From assembly GCA_022774325.1 (NCBI GenBank), contig JALFNN010000047.1:1-64000 (forward strand): DNA of 64,000 nucleotides. Reading direction: 5' to 3'. The notes under the pieces are model-generated. The model made no database searches. It had not been told where the DNA came from and worked only from the letters and a program-made list of their open reading frames with translations. Both the position numbers and the translations under genes were made by a program. The stretch comes from a bacterium. GTDB taxonomy: Bacteria; Bacillota; Clostridia; Lachnospirales; Lachnospiraceae. Of the stretch, positions 45,301-53,567 are shown in pieces; within the stretch, counting starts at the first letter, position 1, and every line of letters starts with the position of its first letter.

Positions 45301-45722
45301 AGATCGATCAGGAGAAACTGGAAGAGGCAATTATGAAAGAATTGCGTCTGGATGGACTGGTCAATGCAGATGAGGCAGTGATTCAGAAGCTGGATCAGGA
45401 TTTTACGGCGGGATCCAGCGTGATTCCAGTATCGCGAACGAAGAATGGATTGTCCAAAACATCCAAGACCGTGAATGATGAAGAATTCAGAGAGATACTG
45501 GATTATGCGGCAAAGAAACGGAATGATCTGCGGGAAAAGATGTTGAGTGGAAATGCAGAAGCGGCGCCTTACGAGATGGGAAAACAGACAGGGTGCGATT
45601 ATTGCATATATAGGGAGATCTGCGGATTTGATGACCAGATTCAGGGATATGAGTATCGGAATCTTCCTGTATATACCAGAGAAGAAGTGTTGCATAAAAT
45701 ATCCGGAAAGGGGGAACGATAG
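42387..45722 (+). CDS. addB: AddB subunit of the AddAB helicase-nuclease
   Basis: AddB partners AddA in processing double-strand breaks for recombination and, in other bacteria, in Chi recognition. The 1111-residue protein has a Walker A loop (FGNSGSGKSHYLYEY) at its N-terminus. The C-terminal nuclease domain has DYKTG and a four-Cys Fe-S cluster formed by an upstream Cys (VACACAHF near 770) and the C-terminal CDYCIYREIC near 1070-1080. The start follows GGAG by 9 bases; a GTG two codons earlier is possible. It follows hflX directly and overlaps nothing. Confidence 0.95.
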   Translation: MSLQFIFGNSGSGKSHYLYEYIIRESIRFPDKNYIVLVPEQFTMQTQKELVMRHPRHGIMNIDVLSFARLAFRVMEETGESGRKVLDDEGKNLILRKIAGKLEPSLKVIKANLKKPGYTSEVKSVISELTQYNIQPEGMGPLFDAAGDNMSLLLKLKDIQTVYSAFEQYLADQYITKEEILDVLSRVMGKSRILKDSVIALDGFTGFTPVQNKVLSEMLTYCSKVCVTVTMDERENPYVLKDKYQLFSLSKQMVKSLIELAQEKEVLVEESVCLYSRPVYRFRCNPALAHLESEVFRHAQEKYQKKTDRVRLYLAHNPADEVMCAAQRIRFLVRKKGYRYRDIAVIASDMNVYADEIEKNFARYHIPVFLDYKRNVLLNSFVEYVRSLLGIAEQNFSYESVFRFLRTGLAGFTSGEVDLMENYVLALGIRGYKKWQEKWIRRSAQTTEEDLETLNHLRVRLVEKMDGLMFVLKQRKKTVKDVTTALYEFLVQEEMQQKIKVQENQFAEAGELALAKEYSQIYRAVMELFDKFVGLLGDEYISLKEYSELLDAGLEEARVGVIPPSLDEVMAGDVERTRLKNIKALIFLGANDNLVPGIMPTKGLITEHDRERFENAGITLTPGTKEKTCIQKFYLYLHMTKPTEELTVSFSKVSAEGKSLRPSYLIGELKKIFPEVPIYDMDQYGPEVLELVPELGIDYLIEGLRKPQRQKDGIWQELYRWYLKDERWKKDVERLVNASRYRKREDSLAKETAEKLYGPWDPSVSRMEKFVACACAHFIAYGLRLKEREEYRFAALDFGNIFHSAMEKYALKLEKEQEGWTEISEADSRKLIEESVDESIVDYSNTVLYSSARNAYMIPRIKRMMRRTVWAMTRQLEKGQFRPEGYEVRFGSGKIDRIDTCETEDSVYVKILDYKTGTKTFDMAAFYHGLQLQLVVYMEEALKLEERKHPGKRVVPAGIFYYRLKDPVVEKQIDQEKLEEAIMKELRLDGLVNADEAVIQKLDQDFTAGSSVIPVSRTKNGLSKTSKTVNDEEFREILDYAAKKRNDLREKMLSGNAEAAPYEMGKQTGCDYCIYREICGFDDQIQGYEYRNLPVYTREEVLHKISGKGER

Positions 45723-48700
45723 ATGGGCGTGACGTGGACGAAGGAGCAACAGCAGGTTATTGACTTGAGAAACCGGAATATCCTGGTTTCGGCGGCGGCC
45801 GGTTCCGGAAAAACAGCGGTTCTGGTAGAACGTATCATTAGCCGTCTGACGAAAGAGACTCCTCCGCTTGATATTGACCGGATGCTGATCGTGACTTACA
45901 CTGATGCTGCGGCAGCGGAAATGAAAGAACGTATTGCGGCGGCAATCGGAAAAGCAGTGGAAGAAAATCCACAGGATGAACATTTAAAGCATCAGCTTGA
46001 TCTGATACATACTGCCAGGATCACAACGATCCACAGTTTTTGTATGTCTGTGATCCGAGAGTATTTTCATGTGATCGATCTGGACCCGGGATTCAGGGTG
46101 GCGGAAGACGGAGAATTGCGCCTTTTGAGGCAGGATGTCTTAAAAGAAATGCTGGAAGCACATTTTGCCGAAGAAGATGAATTGTTTCTCCAATTTGTAG
46201 AGACATTTGCAACTGGACGGGAAGACACGAAACTGGAAGAGATTATTGAACAGTTGTATCATTTTTCGGGGAGTTATCCGGACCCGGATGCCTGGCTGGA
46301 TCAGTGTGTGGCGGCCTATCAGTCAGGGATGGAAGAAGACTCGGAATTTATGAAAAGGGGATTTGCCTATATTCAAAACTGTCTGGGAGACATTCGCGCG
46401 TATATGGAAAAGGCGAGAATGCTTTGTAATGAGCCTTCCGGCCCGTATATGTATGAAAAAACGATCGATGAGGATGAACAGATACTGAAACCTCTTTTTG
46501 CGGCGGACACTTATGAGAAGATGTGGCGAGTGTTCCCGGAGAAAGGAAGTTGGGCACGTCTTGCACCGAATCGTGACAAAGAAGTGGATCCGGAGCTTAC
46601 CGGTCAGGTTAAAGAGCTGAGAGAGACGTGGAAGAAACTGATCGAGAATCTGCGAGAAGGCTATTTTTTCCAGAGCCCGGAGGGGATGAAAGAGGACCTC
46701 GCGATGTGTTTACCTGTTGTGACTGTACTTGTGAATCTGGTGAAAGAATTTGAAAGGGCATTTGCGGAAAAGAAGGCGGAAAAGAATCTGATTGATTTTC
46801 GGGATATGGAGCAGTTTGCACTCAAAATTCTGACCAGAAAGGAAAATGGGTATCTGGTTCCTTCGGAGACTGCCCTGGAATATCAGGAACAGTTTGAGGA
46901 AGTTATGATCGATGAATATCAAGACAGTAACTTTCTTCAGGAAGCGATACTGACCAGTGTTTCCAGAGTAAGCAAAGGAGAAAATAACCTTTTCATGGTG
47001 GGGGATGTAAAGCAGAGTATCTATCGATTCCGACTCTCCAGACCGGAACTTTTTATGGAAAAGTTTGAACACTACAGTACAGAGGACGGAGATTGCCGTC
47101 GAATTGATCTGCATAAGAACTTTCGAAGCAGAGCGGAGGTGCTGGAACCTGTCAATGGAATTTTTCGTCAGATTATGACGAAAAATCTGGGGAAAATTGA
47201 ATATGACGATCACGCGGCCCTTTATGTAGGAGCGGACTACCCGGATTGTCCGGGCAATGAGGCGGAACTATTACTGATTGACACGCAGGAGGAAGAAGAA
47301 GGACAAATTGAAGGAACGCGACAGAAAAAATCTGTGCAGACAGCGCGGGAAATGGAAGCGAAGGCGGTGGCTGAACGGATTCATTTGTTGATGGACAGTC
47401 AGAAAATCTGGGATAAGGATGCCCAAACATTCCGTAAGGTGGAATACCGCGATATCGTAATTCTCTCGAGAAGTATCAGCGGATGGGCGGATGTATTTGC
47501 GCGAGTTTTAAGTCAGGAAGGTATTCCCGCGTATACAGAGTCGAAGGAAGGGTACTTTCAAACGCTGGAGATTGGGTGGATGCTGGATTACCTCCGCGTT
47601 CTGGATAATTTCAGGCAGGAGCTGCCTCTTGCGGCGGTCCTAAAATCTCCATTTGGCGGCCTAAGCAATGAAGAAATGGCGGAAATTCGTGTTATGTTTC
47701 CGGAACAGCCGTTTTATGACTCCGTACGGATGGTGGCAAATATAGAAGGAGAGACTGGTGCGAAACTTCGAAAAGTCTTGAAACAGATCGAGGATATGCG
47801 GAGTCGTATCCCATATACCTCGATTCATGATCTGCTCTGGCAGATCATGACGGAAACCGGATATAGGGGATATATATCTGCCATGCCGGGCGGAGAACAG
47901 AGGCTGGCGAACCTGGAGATGCTTCTTGTAAGGGCAAAGACGTTTGAGGCTACCAGTTATAAAGGATTATTTCATTTTGTCCGATACATTGAACAGCTTC
48001 AGAAATATGAAGTGGACTATGGCGAGGCGGGCATTTACGATGCACAGACGGATGCGGTGCGTATCATGAGTATTCATAAAAGCAAGGGTCTGGAATTTCC
48101 TGTCGTTATTGTTGTAGGCATGGGAAAGCGATTCAATACTCAGGATATCCGGGGAAGCGTTGTGATTCATCCCGATCTGGGAATCGGGATCGATGCGGTT
48201 GATTTGACGAGACGTACGAAGTCTCCGGCAATTTTGAAAAAAGTGATTCAGATGGAAACCGGACTGGAAAATCTGGGAGAGGAACTGAGAGTCCTTTATG
48301 TTGCGATGACAAGGGCAAAAGAAAAGCTGATTATGACAGGAGTCATTCCGGGAGCCCAAAAGAAACTGGAGATACTCGATACATTTTTGGAAGAAGGACA
48401 AGACACGCTGGAATTCACCAGACTGATCGGAGCAAAGACTTATCTGGACTGGGTAATTCCGGCAACCCTGAGACTGCATGAATCGGATTCTGTGCAGGTC
48501 CAGGTGATATCACCTTCAGATCTTACTGCTATGGAGGCGGAAAGGAGCCTGGAAGAACAACTGGATGCATCATTGATGCTGCAGGAAGTCACAAATGAAG
48601 GCAGCCCGTTTGCGAGCCACGATGAGGCGTTTGCAGCCAGAATTGCCGAACAGTTCACTCATCAGTATCCATATGAGGGTGAAGAACAGCTTAAAATGAA

Positions 48701-49367
48701 ATTTACTGTTTCTGAATTGAAAAAACGTGCATATCTTTTGGGGGAAGAAGAAAACGGAGAGATGCTGGTGGAAGAGGAAGATGTGGTGCCGTTGATCCCT
48801 GAGTTTTTACAGGAAAAAGAGGAACTGACAGGGGCATCCCGGGGAAGTACCTATCATAAATTGCTGGAACTTCTGGATTTTACGAAGGAGTACGATGAAG
48901 AAGTGCTCCGAAAAGAAATCGATTATTTCCGGCAGCAGGGATTTCTGACGAATGAGATGGCCGCATGTATCCGGCCGGATGATATTTTGCATTTTCTGGA
49001 TACTGATATGGGAAAAAGAATGAAAAAAGCGGCAGGATGCGGCAGACTTCATCGAGAGCAGCCTTTTGTATTCGGGATTGATGCCAAAGAACTTTATCCG
49101 GACACTGCTTCTGGGGAACTGGTGCTGATTCAGGGAATTATCGATGTGTATCTGGAAGAAGATGATGGACTTGTGGTGCTTGATTATAAGACGGATCAGG
49201 TGAAATTTGGAAGAGAACTGGTGGAAAAATATCAGGAGCAGCTTCGGCTTTATGCCAGGGCACTGGAACAAATGACATTAAAAAATGTAAAAGAAGAAGT
49301 GATTTATTCCTTTACGCTTGGTGAAGAAATTCTGCTGGTAGATCAGGAAGGTAGACTGGAAAAATGA
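45723..49367 (+). CDS. addA: AddA subunit of the AddAB helicase-nuclease
   Basis: This 1214-residue UvrD-like helicase and nuclease begins with the Q motif WTKEQQQVIDLRNRNILVSAAAGSGKTAVLVERI (Walker A near residue 25). It has a Walker B region (FEEVMIDEYQDSN near 395), IYRFRLSRPELF, the motif-V/VI stretch VRIMSIHKSKGLEFPVVIVVG...LRVLYVAMTRAKEKL, and the C-terminal nuclease signature IDVYLEEDDGLVVLDYKTDQV. The ATG is immediately after the addB stop, so AddA and AddB are coupled. Confidence 0.96.
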   Translation: MGVTWTKEQQQVIDLRNRNILVSAAAGSGKTAVLVERIISRLTKETPPLDIDRMLIVTYTDAAAAEMKERIAAAIGKAVEENPQDEHLKHQLDLIHTARITTIHSFCMSVIREYFHVIDLDPGFRVAEDGELRLLRQDVLKEMLEAHFAEEDELFLQFVETFATGREDTKLEEIIEQLYHFSGSYPDPDAWLDQCVAAYQSGMEEDSEFMKRGFAYIQNCLGDIRAYMEKARMLCNEPSGPYMYEKTIDEDEQILKPLFAADTYEKMWRVFPEKGSWARLAPNRDKEVDPELTGQVKELRETWKKLIENLREGYFFQSPEGMKEDLAMCLPVVTVLVNLVKEFERAFAEKKAEKNLIDFRDMEQFALKILTRKENGYLVPSETALEYQEQFEEVMIDEYQDSNFLQEAILTSVSRVSKGENNLFMVGDVKQSIYRFRLSRPELFMEKFEHYSTEDGDCRRIDLHKNFRSRAEVLEPVNGIFRQIMTKNLGKIEYDDHAALYVGADYPDCPGNEAELLLIDTQEEEEGQIEGTRQKKSVQTAREMEAKAVAERIHLLMDSQKIWDKDAQTFRKVEYRDIVILSRSISGWADVFARVLSQEGIPAYTESKEGYFQTLEIGWMLDYLRVLDNFRQELPLAAVLKSPFGGLSNEEMAEIRVMFPEQPFYDSVRMVANIEGETGAKLRKVLKQIEDMRSRIPYTSIHDLLWQIMTETGYRGYISAMPGGEQRLANLEMLLVRAKTFEATSYKGLFHFVRYIEQLQKYEVDYGEAGIYDAQTDAVRIMSIHKSKGLEFPVVIVVGMGKRFNTQDIRGSVVIHPDLGIGIDAVDLTRRTKSPAILKKVIQMETGLENLGEELRVLYVAMTRAKEKLIMTGVIPGAQKKLEILDTFLEEGQDTLEFTRLIGAKTYLDWVIPATLRLHESDSVQVQVISPSDLTAMEAERSLEEQLDASLMLQEVTNEGSPFASHDEAFAARIAEQFTHQYPYEGEEQLKMKFTVSELKKRAYLLGEEENGEMLVEEEDVVPLIPEFLQEKEELTGASRGSTYHKLLELLDFTKEYDEEVLRKEIDYFRQQGFLTNEMAACIRPDDILHFLDTDMGKRMKKAAGCGRLHREQPFVFGIDAKELYPDTASGELVLIQGIIDVYLEEDDGLVVLDYKTDQVKFGRELVEKYQEQLRLYARALEQMTLKNVKEEVIYSFTLGEEILLVDQEGRLEK

Positions 49368-49630
49368 TTTGGAAAGAAATAGTGATATATCTGATCGTGA
49401 TCAATATGCTGACATTCTGCGTGTATGGAATCGATAAGAGAAAGGCAATCAGAAAGCAATGGAGAGTTCCGGAAAGAACGCTACTTTTCCTTGCGGTGAT
49501 CGGAGGATCAATCGGAGCGTTGGCTGGAATGCAGGTATTCCGACATAAAACGCGACATTTAAAATTTAAACTAGGAGTACCGGGGATTCTGGTTGTACAG
49601 GTGATCATTCTGTATTGCGTTATGAAATAA
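49364..49630 (+). CDS. DUF1294-family membrane protein
   Basis: The 88-residue protein has two or three hydrophobic segments: IVIYLIVINMLTFCVYGID, LLFLAVIGGSIGALAGM, and a C-terminal ILVVQVIILYCV. The RKAIRKQWRVPERTLL and FRHKTRHLKFKLGVP blocks are typical of DUF1294. The function is unknown. Its ATG overlaps the addA stop (ATGA). Confidence 0.85.
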   Translation: MIWKEIVIYLIVINMLTFCVYGIDKRKAIRKQWRVPERTLLFLAVIGGSIGALAGMQVFRHKTRHLKFKLGVPGILVVQVIILYCVMK

Positions 49631-49649
49631 AAATCGAATTGGACGATGA

Positions 49650-49696
49650 AAAAAGCATTTTTACCGAAGAAAACAGGGTGAGAGTGCTTTTTTATT
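49650..49696 (+). terminator. Probable terminator after the addBA operon
   Basis: AAAAAAGCA pairs with TGCTTTTTT around a partly paired centre, followed by ATTTTTG. Confidence 0.6.
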
Positions 49697-49713
49697 TTTG
49701 AAATAATAATGTA

Positions 49714-49742
49714 TTGACAAACAATATTATACGGTATATAAT
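49714..49742 (+). promoter_or_regulatory. Consensus promoter with overlapping operator
   Basis: TTGACA and TATAAT are perfect with 17-base spacing. ATATTATAC-g-GTATATAATAT, an AT-rich dyad, covers the spacer and -10 and would suit autoregulation by the PadR protein encoded downstream. Confidence 0.75.
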
Positions 49743-49811
49743 ATAAGTATAAAAATAATATAAGGGATCGAATAATATTGCAGATTCTAAAATAGAAAAA
49801 GGAGTGAGAGC

Positions 49812-50135
49812 ATGGTATTTAACACCGGAGCGGCTCTTCTGGATGCCATTGTATTGGCAGTAGTTTCCAAAGAACAGCAGGGAACGTACGGATATAAGAT
49901 AACCCAGGATGTAAGGAAAGCCTTGGAAGTATCGGAATCGACACTGTATCCGGTATTGAGGAGACTACAGAAGGATGAATGCCTGGAAGTATATGATATG
50001 CAGTTTGACGGAAGAAATCGACGCTATTATAAAGTGACGGATAAGGGAATGGCGCAGCTTCAGCTTTACCGGGCAGAGTGGAAGAAATACTCGCAGAAGA
50101 TTACTGATATGTTCGAGGGAGGAGTGAACTTATGA
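49812..50135 (+). CDS. PadR-family transcriptional regulator
   Basis: The 107-residue winged-helix protein matches PadR regulators: LDAIVLAVVSKEQQGTYGYKITQDVRKALEVSESTLYPVLRRLQKDECLEVYDMQFDGRNRRYYKVTDKG. AAAAGGAGTGAG precedes the ATG. Its stop overlaps the start of the DUF1700 gene (ATGA). PadR proteins often repress their own operon; the dyad at the promoter fits that. Confidence 0.92.
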   Translation: MVFNTGAALLDAIVLAVVSKEQQGTYGYKITQDVRKALEVSESTLYPVLRRLQKDECLEVYDMQFDGRNRRYYKVTDKGMAQLQLYRAEWKKYSQKITDMFEGGVNL

Positions 50136-50851
50136 CACGCGTAGAATTTATGAATGAGCTGCGTGCATTGCTTTGGGACTTGTCCGTGGAGGAAAGAGAA
50201 GAGGCATTGCAGTATTATAATGATTATTTTGATGATGCAGGCGCAGAGAATGAAGCTGACATTATCAAAGAATTGGAAAGTCCGAGGAAGGTAGCCGAGA
50301 CGATCAAAGCAGGTCTTGGCGGACAGAACGAATTTCATAGTGAATACAGGGAAACCGGATATACAGATACCCGATTTGAAAAGAATGATTCTCCGGCGAA
50401 AAGAGAAGGATACCGAAGCACGGGACGTAGAATGAGCGAAAGTGATTATAGGGAGAAAAAACCCTGGACGAGTAAGACACTGAAGATTATCCTTATCGTT
50501 TTAATCGTTCTGATCGGAGCACCGTTCGTGATACCGGCGGTGGTCGGAATCCTTGCGGCGATCCTTGGAATTCTGATTGCGATCGTGGCAGTGGTTGCAG
50601 CAGTCCTTGTATCTGGGGTTGCGGTTTCCGTTTCTGGAATCGGGATTGCAGCAGTGGGATTTACGCAGATCTTTCATTCGGCACCGGTGGCTTTGGCATT
50701 GATTGGCGCCGGACTGCTGGTACTTGCATTAGGCATTATGCTGACAGCATTGATTGGCTGGATCTGTGCAAAAATCGTCCCACCGGTATTCCGTTGGTTT
50801 GTAGAACTTTGCAGAAAACCATTTCTAAGAAAGAAGGGAGGGGCCTGCTAA
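50132..50851 (+). CDS. DUF1700 (HAAS-domain) membrane protein
   Basis: The 239-residue protein has an N-terminal helical HAAS domain (MTRVEFMNELRALLWDLSVEEREEALQYYNDYFDDAG... about 1-65) and a charged Ser/Lys/Glu linker. A glycine/alanine-rich hydrophobic half with several membrane helices follows (about 115-225). HAAS-domain proteins are linked to PadR-controlled envelope-stress operons. It overlaps the PadR gene and the next gene by single codons. Confidence 0.85.
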   Translation: MTRVEFMNELRALLWDLSVEEREEALQYYNDYFDDAGAENEADIIKELESPRKVAETIKAGLGGQNEFHSEYRETGYTDTRFEKNDSPAKREGYRSTGRRMSESDYREKKPWTSKTLKIILIVLIVLIGAPFVIPAVVGILAAILGILIAIVAVVAAVLVSGVAVSVSGIGIAAVGFTQIFHSAPVALALIGAGLLVLALGIMLTALIGWICAKIVPPVFRWFVELCRKPFLRKKGGAC

Positions 50852-51717
50852 TGAAAAGAGGATGGAAAATATTCTGGATCGTTATTGCGACGATTGTAGT
50901 GATGGGATTGATATTCTGCGGAGCGGCTTTGGTGCTTGGATTCCGTATCCATGATTTACGGAAAGAATATCCGAATGGAATTGTGCTGTTTGGAGACGAT
51001 GATATGGAATGGGATGATGATCCGCTGGAAAATGAATATCTGAATCCGGAAGCAGCGATGGAATATGATGATATCACAGAGCTTGAGATGATTCTTGGTG
51101 GTTGTGATGTGGAACTTGTTCAGGGAACAGATGAAAAGCTGCGAGTCGATACATCGAAACTTACTTTTGGAGACACGGGAGTCAGTATCAGAATGCAGAC
51201 AAGCGGCAGTAAATTAAAAATTTATATGGAAAAAGGAAATCAGATCTGGGATGTTTGTAAAATCAAGAACAAGAATCATGGGTTTGGAATACTTTATATA
51301 GAAGTTCCGGCATCGGTAAGAATGGAAAACATCACATTGCATGCGGGTGCGGCAAATGTAATGGCAGATGGGCTTTATGCGAAAAAAATGGAATTGAAGA
51401 TCGGAGCGGCGGACTGCGATATTCGAAACGCTGATGTAGATGATCTTGTGGCAGAAGTGGGCGCCGGAGATCTAGAACTGGAAGGAACATGTAACGGAGA
51501 TGTTGATCTGAAATGCGGGGCTGGAGAAATGGATCTTGATCTTTGCGGAAATGAAAAGGACTTTAACTACTCTTTGAAATGCGGAGCTGGAGAAATTGAG
51601 ATTGCCGATCAGGAATACGGTGGACTGGCAGTTGCCAGGGAGATTGACAATGGAAGCAGCAAAACGGTTGAGATCGTCTGTGGCGCCGGAGATGTATCAA
51701 TAACATTTGTACGATAA
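50851..51717 (+). CDS. DUF4097-type beta-repeat membrane protein
   Basis: The 288-residue product has one N-terminal hydrophobic helix (IFWIVIATIVVMGLIFCGAALVLGF) and an acidic linker. Its beta-strand-repeat domain (about 90-288: LEMILGGCDVELVQGTDEKLRV, GAANVMADGLYAKKMELKIGAADCD, VGAGDLELEGTCNGDVDLKCGAGEMD) resembles DUF4097, including proteins of the LiaX/YvlB kind. The start at 50851 overlaps the stop of DUF1700 and has AGGGAGGGG upstream. The strand repeats probably lie outside the membrane. Confidence 0.82.
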   Translation: MKRGWKIFWIVIATIVVMGLIFCGAALVLGFRIHDLRKEYPNGIVLFGDDDMEWDDDPLENEYLNPEAAMEYDDITELEMILGGCDVELVQGTDEKLRVDTSKLTFGDTGVSIRMQTSGSKLKIYMEKGNQIWDVCKIKNKNHGFGILYIEVPASVRMENITLHAGAANVMADGLYAKKMELKIGAADCDIRNADVDDLVAEVGAGDLELEGTCNGDVDLKCGAGEMDLDLCGNEKDFNYSLKCGAGEIEIADQEYGGLAVAREIDNGSSKTVEIVCGAGDVSITFVR

Positions 51718-51762
51718 ACATTGGCCTGTAAGGGAAAAATTGTAAGGAAAGGAGAAAGAAAA

Positions 51763-51954
51763 ATGGAACAAAAAAAATTATACAAGTCAAGAGAGAACAG
51801 AATGATCTGTGGAGTATGCGGAGGTATAGCGGAATATTTTAATATTGATCCGACGTTGATCCGGCTTGGAGGTGCACTTCTTGCATGTATGAGTTGCGGA
51901 ACCGGACTTCTGGTATATTTTATAGCAGCAGTGATTATTCCGGAACAGCCGTAA
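51763..51954 (+). CDS. PspC-domain protein
   Basis: The 63-residue protein is a single PspC domain: KKLYKSRENRMICGVCGGIAEYFNIDPTLIRLGGALLACMSCGTGLLVYFIAAVIIPEQP. PspC proteins signal membrane stress in several bacteria. AAGGAGAAAG precedes the ATG at 51763; the frame opens earlier at a TTG. It closes the PadR-DUF1700-DUF4097 operon. Confidence 0.92.
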   Translation: MEQKKLYKSRENRMICGVCGGIAEYFNIDPTLIRLGGALLACMSCGTGLLVYFIAAVIIPEQP

Positions 51955-51983
51955 AGAATCATAGAATCGCGGAATGGTTTTAT

Positions 51984-52032
51984 GGCAGAAGACCTGTCAG
52001 AACGAGAGAAGCTTCTCGAAGGGTCTTCTGCC
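51984..52032. terminator. Bidirectional terminator-like hairpin
   Basis: GGCAGAAGACC pairs with GGTCTTCTGCC; a smaller inner stem GAGAAGCTTCTC reinforces it. It is followed by ATTTTC on the plus strand. It lies between converging genes and covers the last codons of the DUF3343 gene. Confidence 0.7.
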
Positions 52033-52272
52033 ATTTTCGCGTCTCATCTGCATTTTATATAACGTTCCATGCAGGGGGAGCGTGCGACAAAAAGTGAGAA
52101 TGGAGGTTTCGTCCGGATCCAGAAAACGAATTGCAAGACCGCAGCCACTGTGAAATTCTCCGGGCACTGGCATGATCGTAATCGCAAAATGTTCTTGGAT
52201 TCGTTTCTCTGCATACATGACATCAGCATTGGTTTCGAAGGTCAGTATATAGTATTCCTGTTGTGACAGCAT
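51997..52272 (-). CDS. DUF3343-family protein (putative sulfur/selenium carrier-like)
   Basis: The 91-residue protein has the DUF3343 pattern: EYYILTFETNADVMYAEKRIQEHFAITIMPVPGEFHSGCGLAIRFLDPDE, with the conserved SGCGLA. These proteins often accompany selenium or sulfur-transfer genes, but no such gene is seen here. The frame opens 32 codons upstream; the start at 52272 has GAGGTC upstream. It is a single-gene minus-strand unit between plus-strand operons. Confidence 0.75.
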   Translation of the reverse strand: MLSQQEYYILTFETNADVMYAEKRIQEHFAITIMPVPGEFHSGCGLAIRFLDPDETSILTFCRTLPLHGTLYKMQMRRENGRRPFEKLLSF

Positions 52273-52385
52273 ATGTGGGACCTCATTTCTTATCAGATAT
52301 AATGTTATTATAAAGCATTTTTGTGTGAAAAGACAGAATAAATCTGATAAAGTAAGGAAATACTCCATGAAAAGGAGAGATCATG

Positions 52386-52583
52386 ATGGCTGGTAAGAAG
52401 CAAAAAAAGATATGTCGTGAAGATATTGAACGGATGGAGCCAGAAGAAAAGATTAAATACGAAATTGCCGAAGAACTAGGACTTCTGGATAAAGTTCTGG
52501 AAGACGGATGGAGATCGCTGTCTGCGAAGGAGACCGGTAGAATCGGAGGATTGATGTCGAAAAAGAAAAAAGAAGGGGAGTAA
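52386..52583 (+). CDS. Small acid-soluble spore protein, alpha/beta type
   Basis: The 65-residue protein has the motifs EEKIKYEIAEELGLLDKVLEDGWRSLSAKETGRIGGLMSKKKK, typical of clostridial alpha/beta-type SASP that coat and protect spore DNA. Two ATGs (52383, 52386) follow AAAGGAGAG. No forespore promoter is identified with confidence. Its presence suggests a sporulation-capable lineage. Confidence 0.88.
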   Translation: MAGKKQKKICREDIERMEPEEKIKYEIAEELGLLDKVLEDGWRSLSAKETGRIGGLMSKKKKEGE

Positions 52584-52646
52584 GTTTACAATATTGTTAA
52601 GAAATATGAATAATTAGAAATAACTGTGAATATTTTGCGACTTTGG

Positions 52647-52675
52647 TTGAAAAAATGCAGTGGGTTTGATATAAT
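52647..52675 (+). promoter_or_regulatory. Promoter of the WecG-like gene
   Basis: TTGAAA at 52647 and TATAAT at 52670 are spaced 17, 35 bases before the chosen start. Confidence 0.65.
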
Positions 52676-52709
52676 CGCTTGACTGAAAACTTGAAAACAG
52701 GTGAGTTTT

Positions 52710-53408
52710 ATGGATGGAAAAATGAACGTGTTAAATGTGCAGTTGGATGATTATACAGCAAAAGACGCGATGAAGGCAGTCACGGAATATATGCACACAG
52801 AACCTGTAAATACGGTTGAAATCTTGACAGTGGATATCCTTATGAAGGCTGCTCAGACAGAAGGCCTGAAAGAAGATATCGAGCAGCTTGATCTGGTGAT
52901 TGCAGGAGATGAATCGATTCTGGAAGCGGCAGAAGTGACGGAAAAGAAAAAGCTTCAGGAAGCGCATAATCAGGTGTTTATGAAGCTGGTGTTCCATTAT
53001 TTTCATAAAAATCGTTCGCGCGTTTTTTTACTGACAGATTTGCCGGAAGAGACACAGAAGCTTGAGCAATTTTTACAAAGTGAATATACGGGGATTCAGA
53101 TTGCCGGAACGGCATGTGTGCCGGAAGATGAGAGTGCAGATGATCTGATTACAAATCAGATTAACGGTGCGGAGGTGGACTGTGTGTTGTCCAGCATGGT
53201 TTCTCCGAAACAGGAGGAGTTCATCCGGCGGTGTAAGAACCTGCTCAATACTCGGCTCTGGCTGGGAATCGGAACAGAGTCTGGAATTATGACACAGAAA
53301 GAAACATGGAGAGTGCGGTTCAGAGAATTCTTGATACGTAAGATCCTGAAACGTGAAGTGGAAAAGGACAAGAAAAAAGTTAGTAACAATTTCCAACTTG
53401 AAAAATAA
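52710..53408 (+). CDS. WecG/TagA/CpsF-like glycosyltransferase (divergent)
   Basis: The 232-residue protein resembles the WecG/TagA/CpsF fold weakly: VLNVQLDDYTAKDAMKAVTEYMHTE at the start, a VEILTVDILMKAAQTEGLKEDIEQLDLVIAGDESIL segment, RVFLLTDLPEETQKLEQFL in the middle and LWLGIGTESG near the end. The usual catalytic 'PDGxG' and 'GxxxD' motifs are changed or missing, so activity is doubtful. A basic C-terminus (RKILKREVEKDKKKV) could bind the membrane. The start is uncertain: 52701 GTG, 52710 ATG or 52722 ATG. Confidence 0.5.
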   Translation: MDGKMNVLNVQLDDYTAKDAMKAVTEYMHTEPVNTVEILTVDILMKAAQTEGLKEDIEQLDLVIAGDESILEAAEVTEKKKLQEAHNQVFMKLVFHYFHKNRSRVFLLTDLPEETQKLEQFLQSEYTGIQIAGTACVPEDESADDLITNQINGAEVDCVLSSMVSPKQEEFIRRCKNLLNTRLWLGIGTESGIMTQKETWRVRFREFLIRKILKREVEKDKKKVSNNFQLEK

Positions 53409-53428
53409 ATATTTATAAAAAAATAACT

Positions 53429-53471
53429 GAGGAAATGCATAAAAAAATGTGATTTCCTCTTTATTTTTTTG
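53429..53471 (+). terminator. Intrinsic terminator
   Basis: GAGGAAAT pairs with ATTTCCTC around a CAT/ATG inner stem, followed by TTTATTTTTTT. Confidence 0.8.
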
Positions 53472-53567
53472 TTGATTTGTATTAAAGTATAGTATAAGTA
53501 TATTTGCATTTCCATGTTTTCGGGGGAACGCTGTTGTGTAAAATGTATAATTGGAGGAGAAGAAAGT

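Noticed and set aside
44796-45983. Minus-strand frame of 395 codons
   Set aside because: Antisense to addB and addA, both of which have full motifs; composition is unnatural for a protein.
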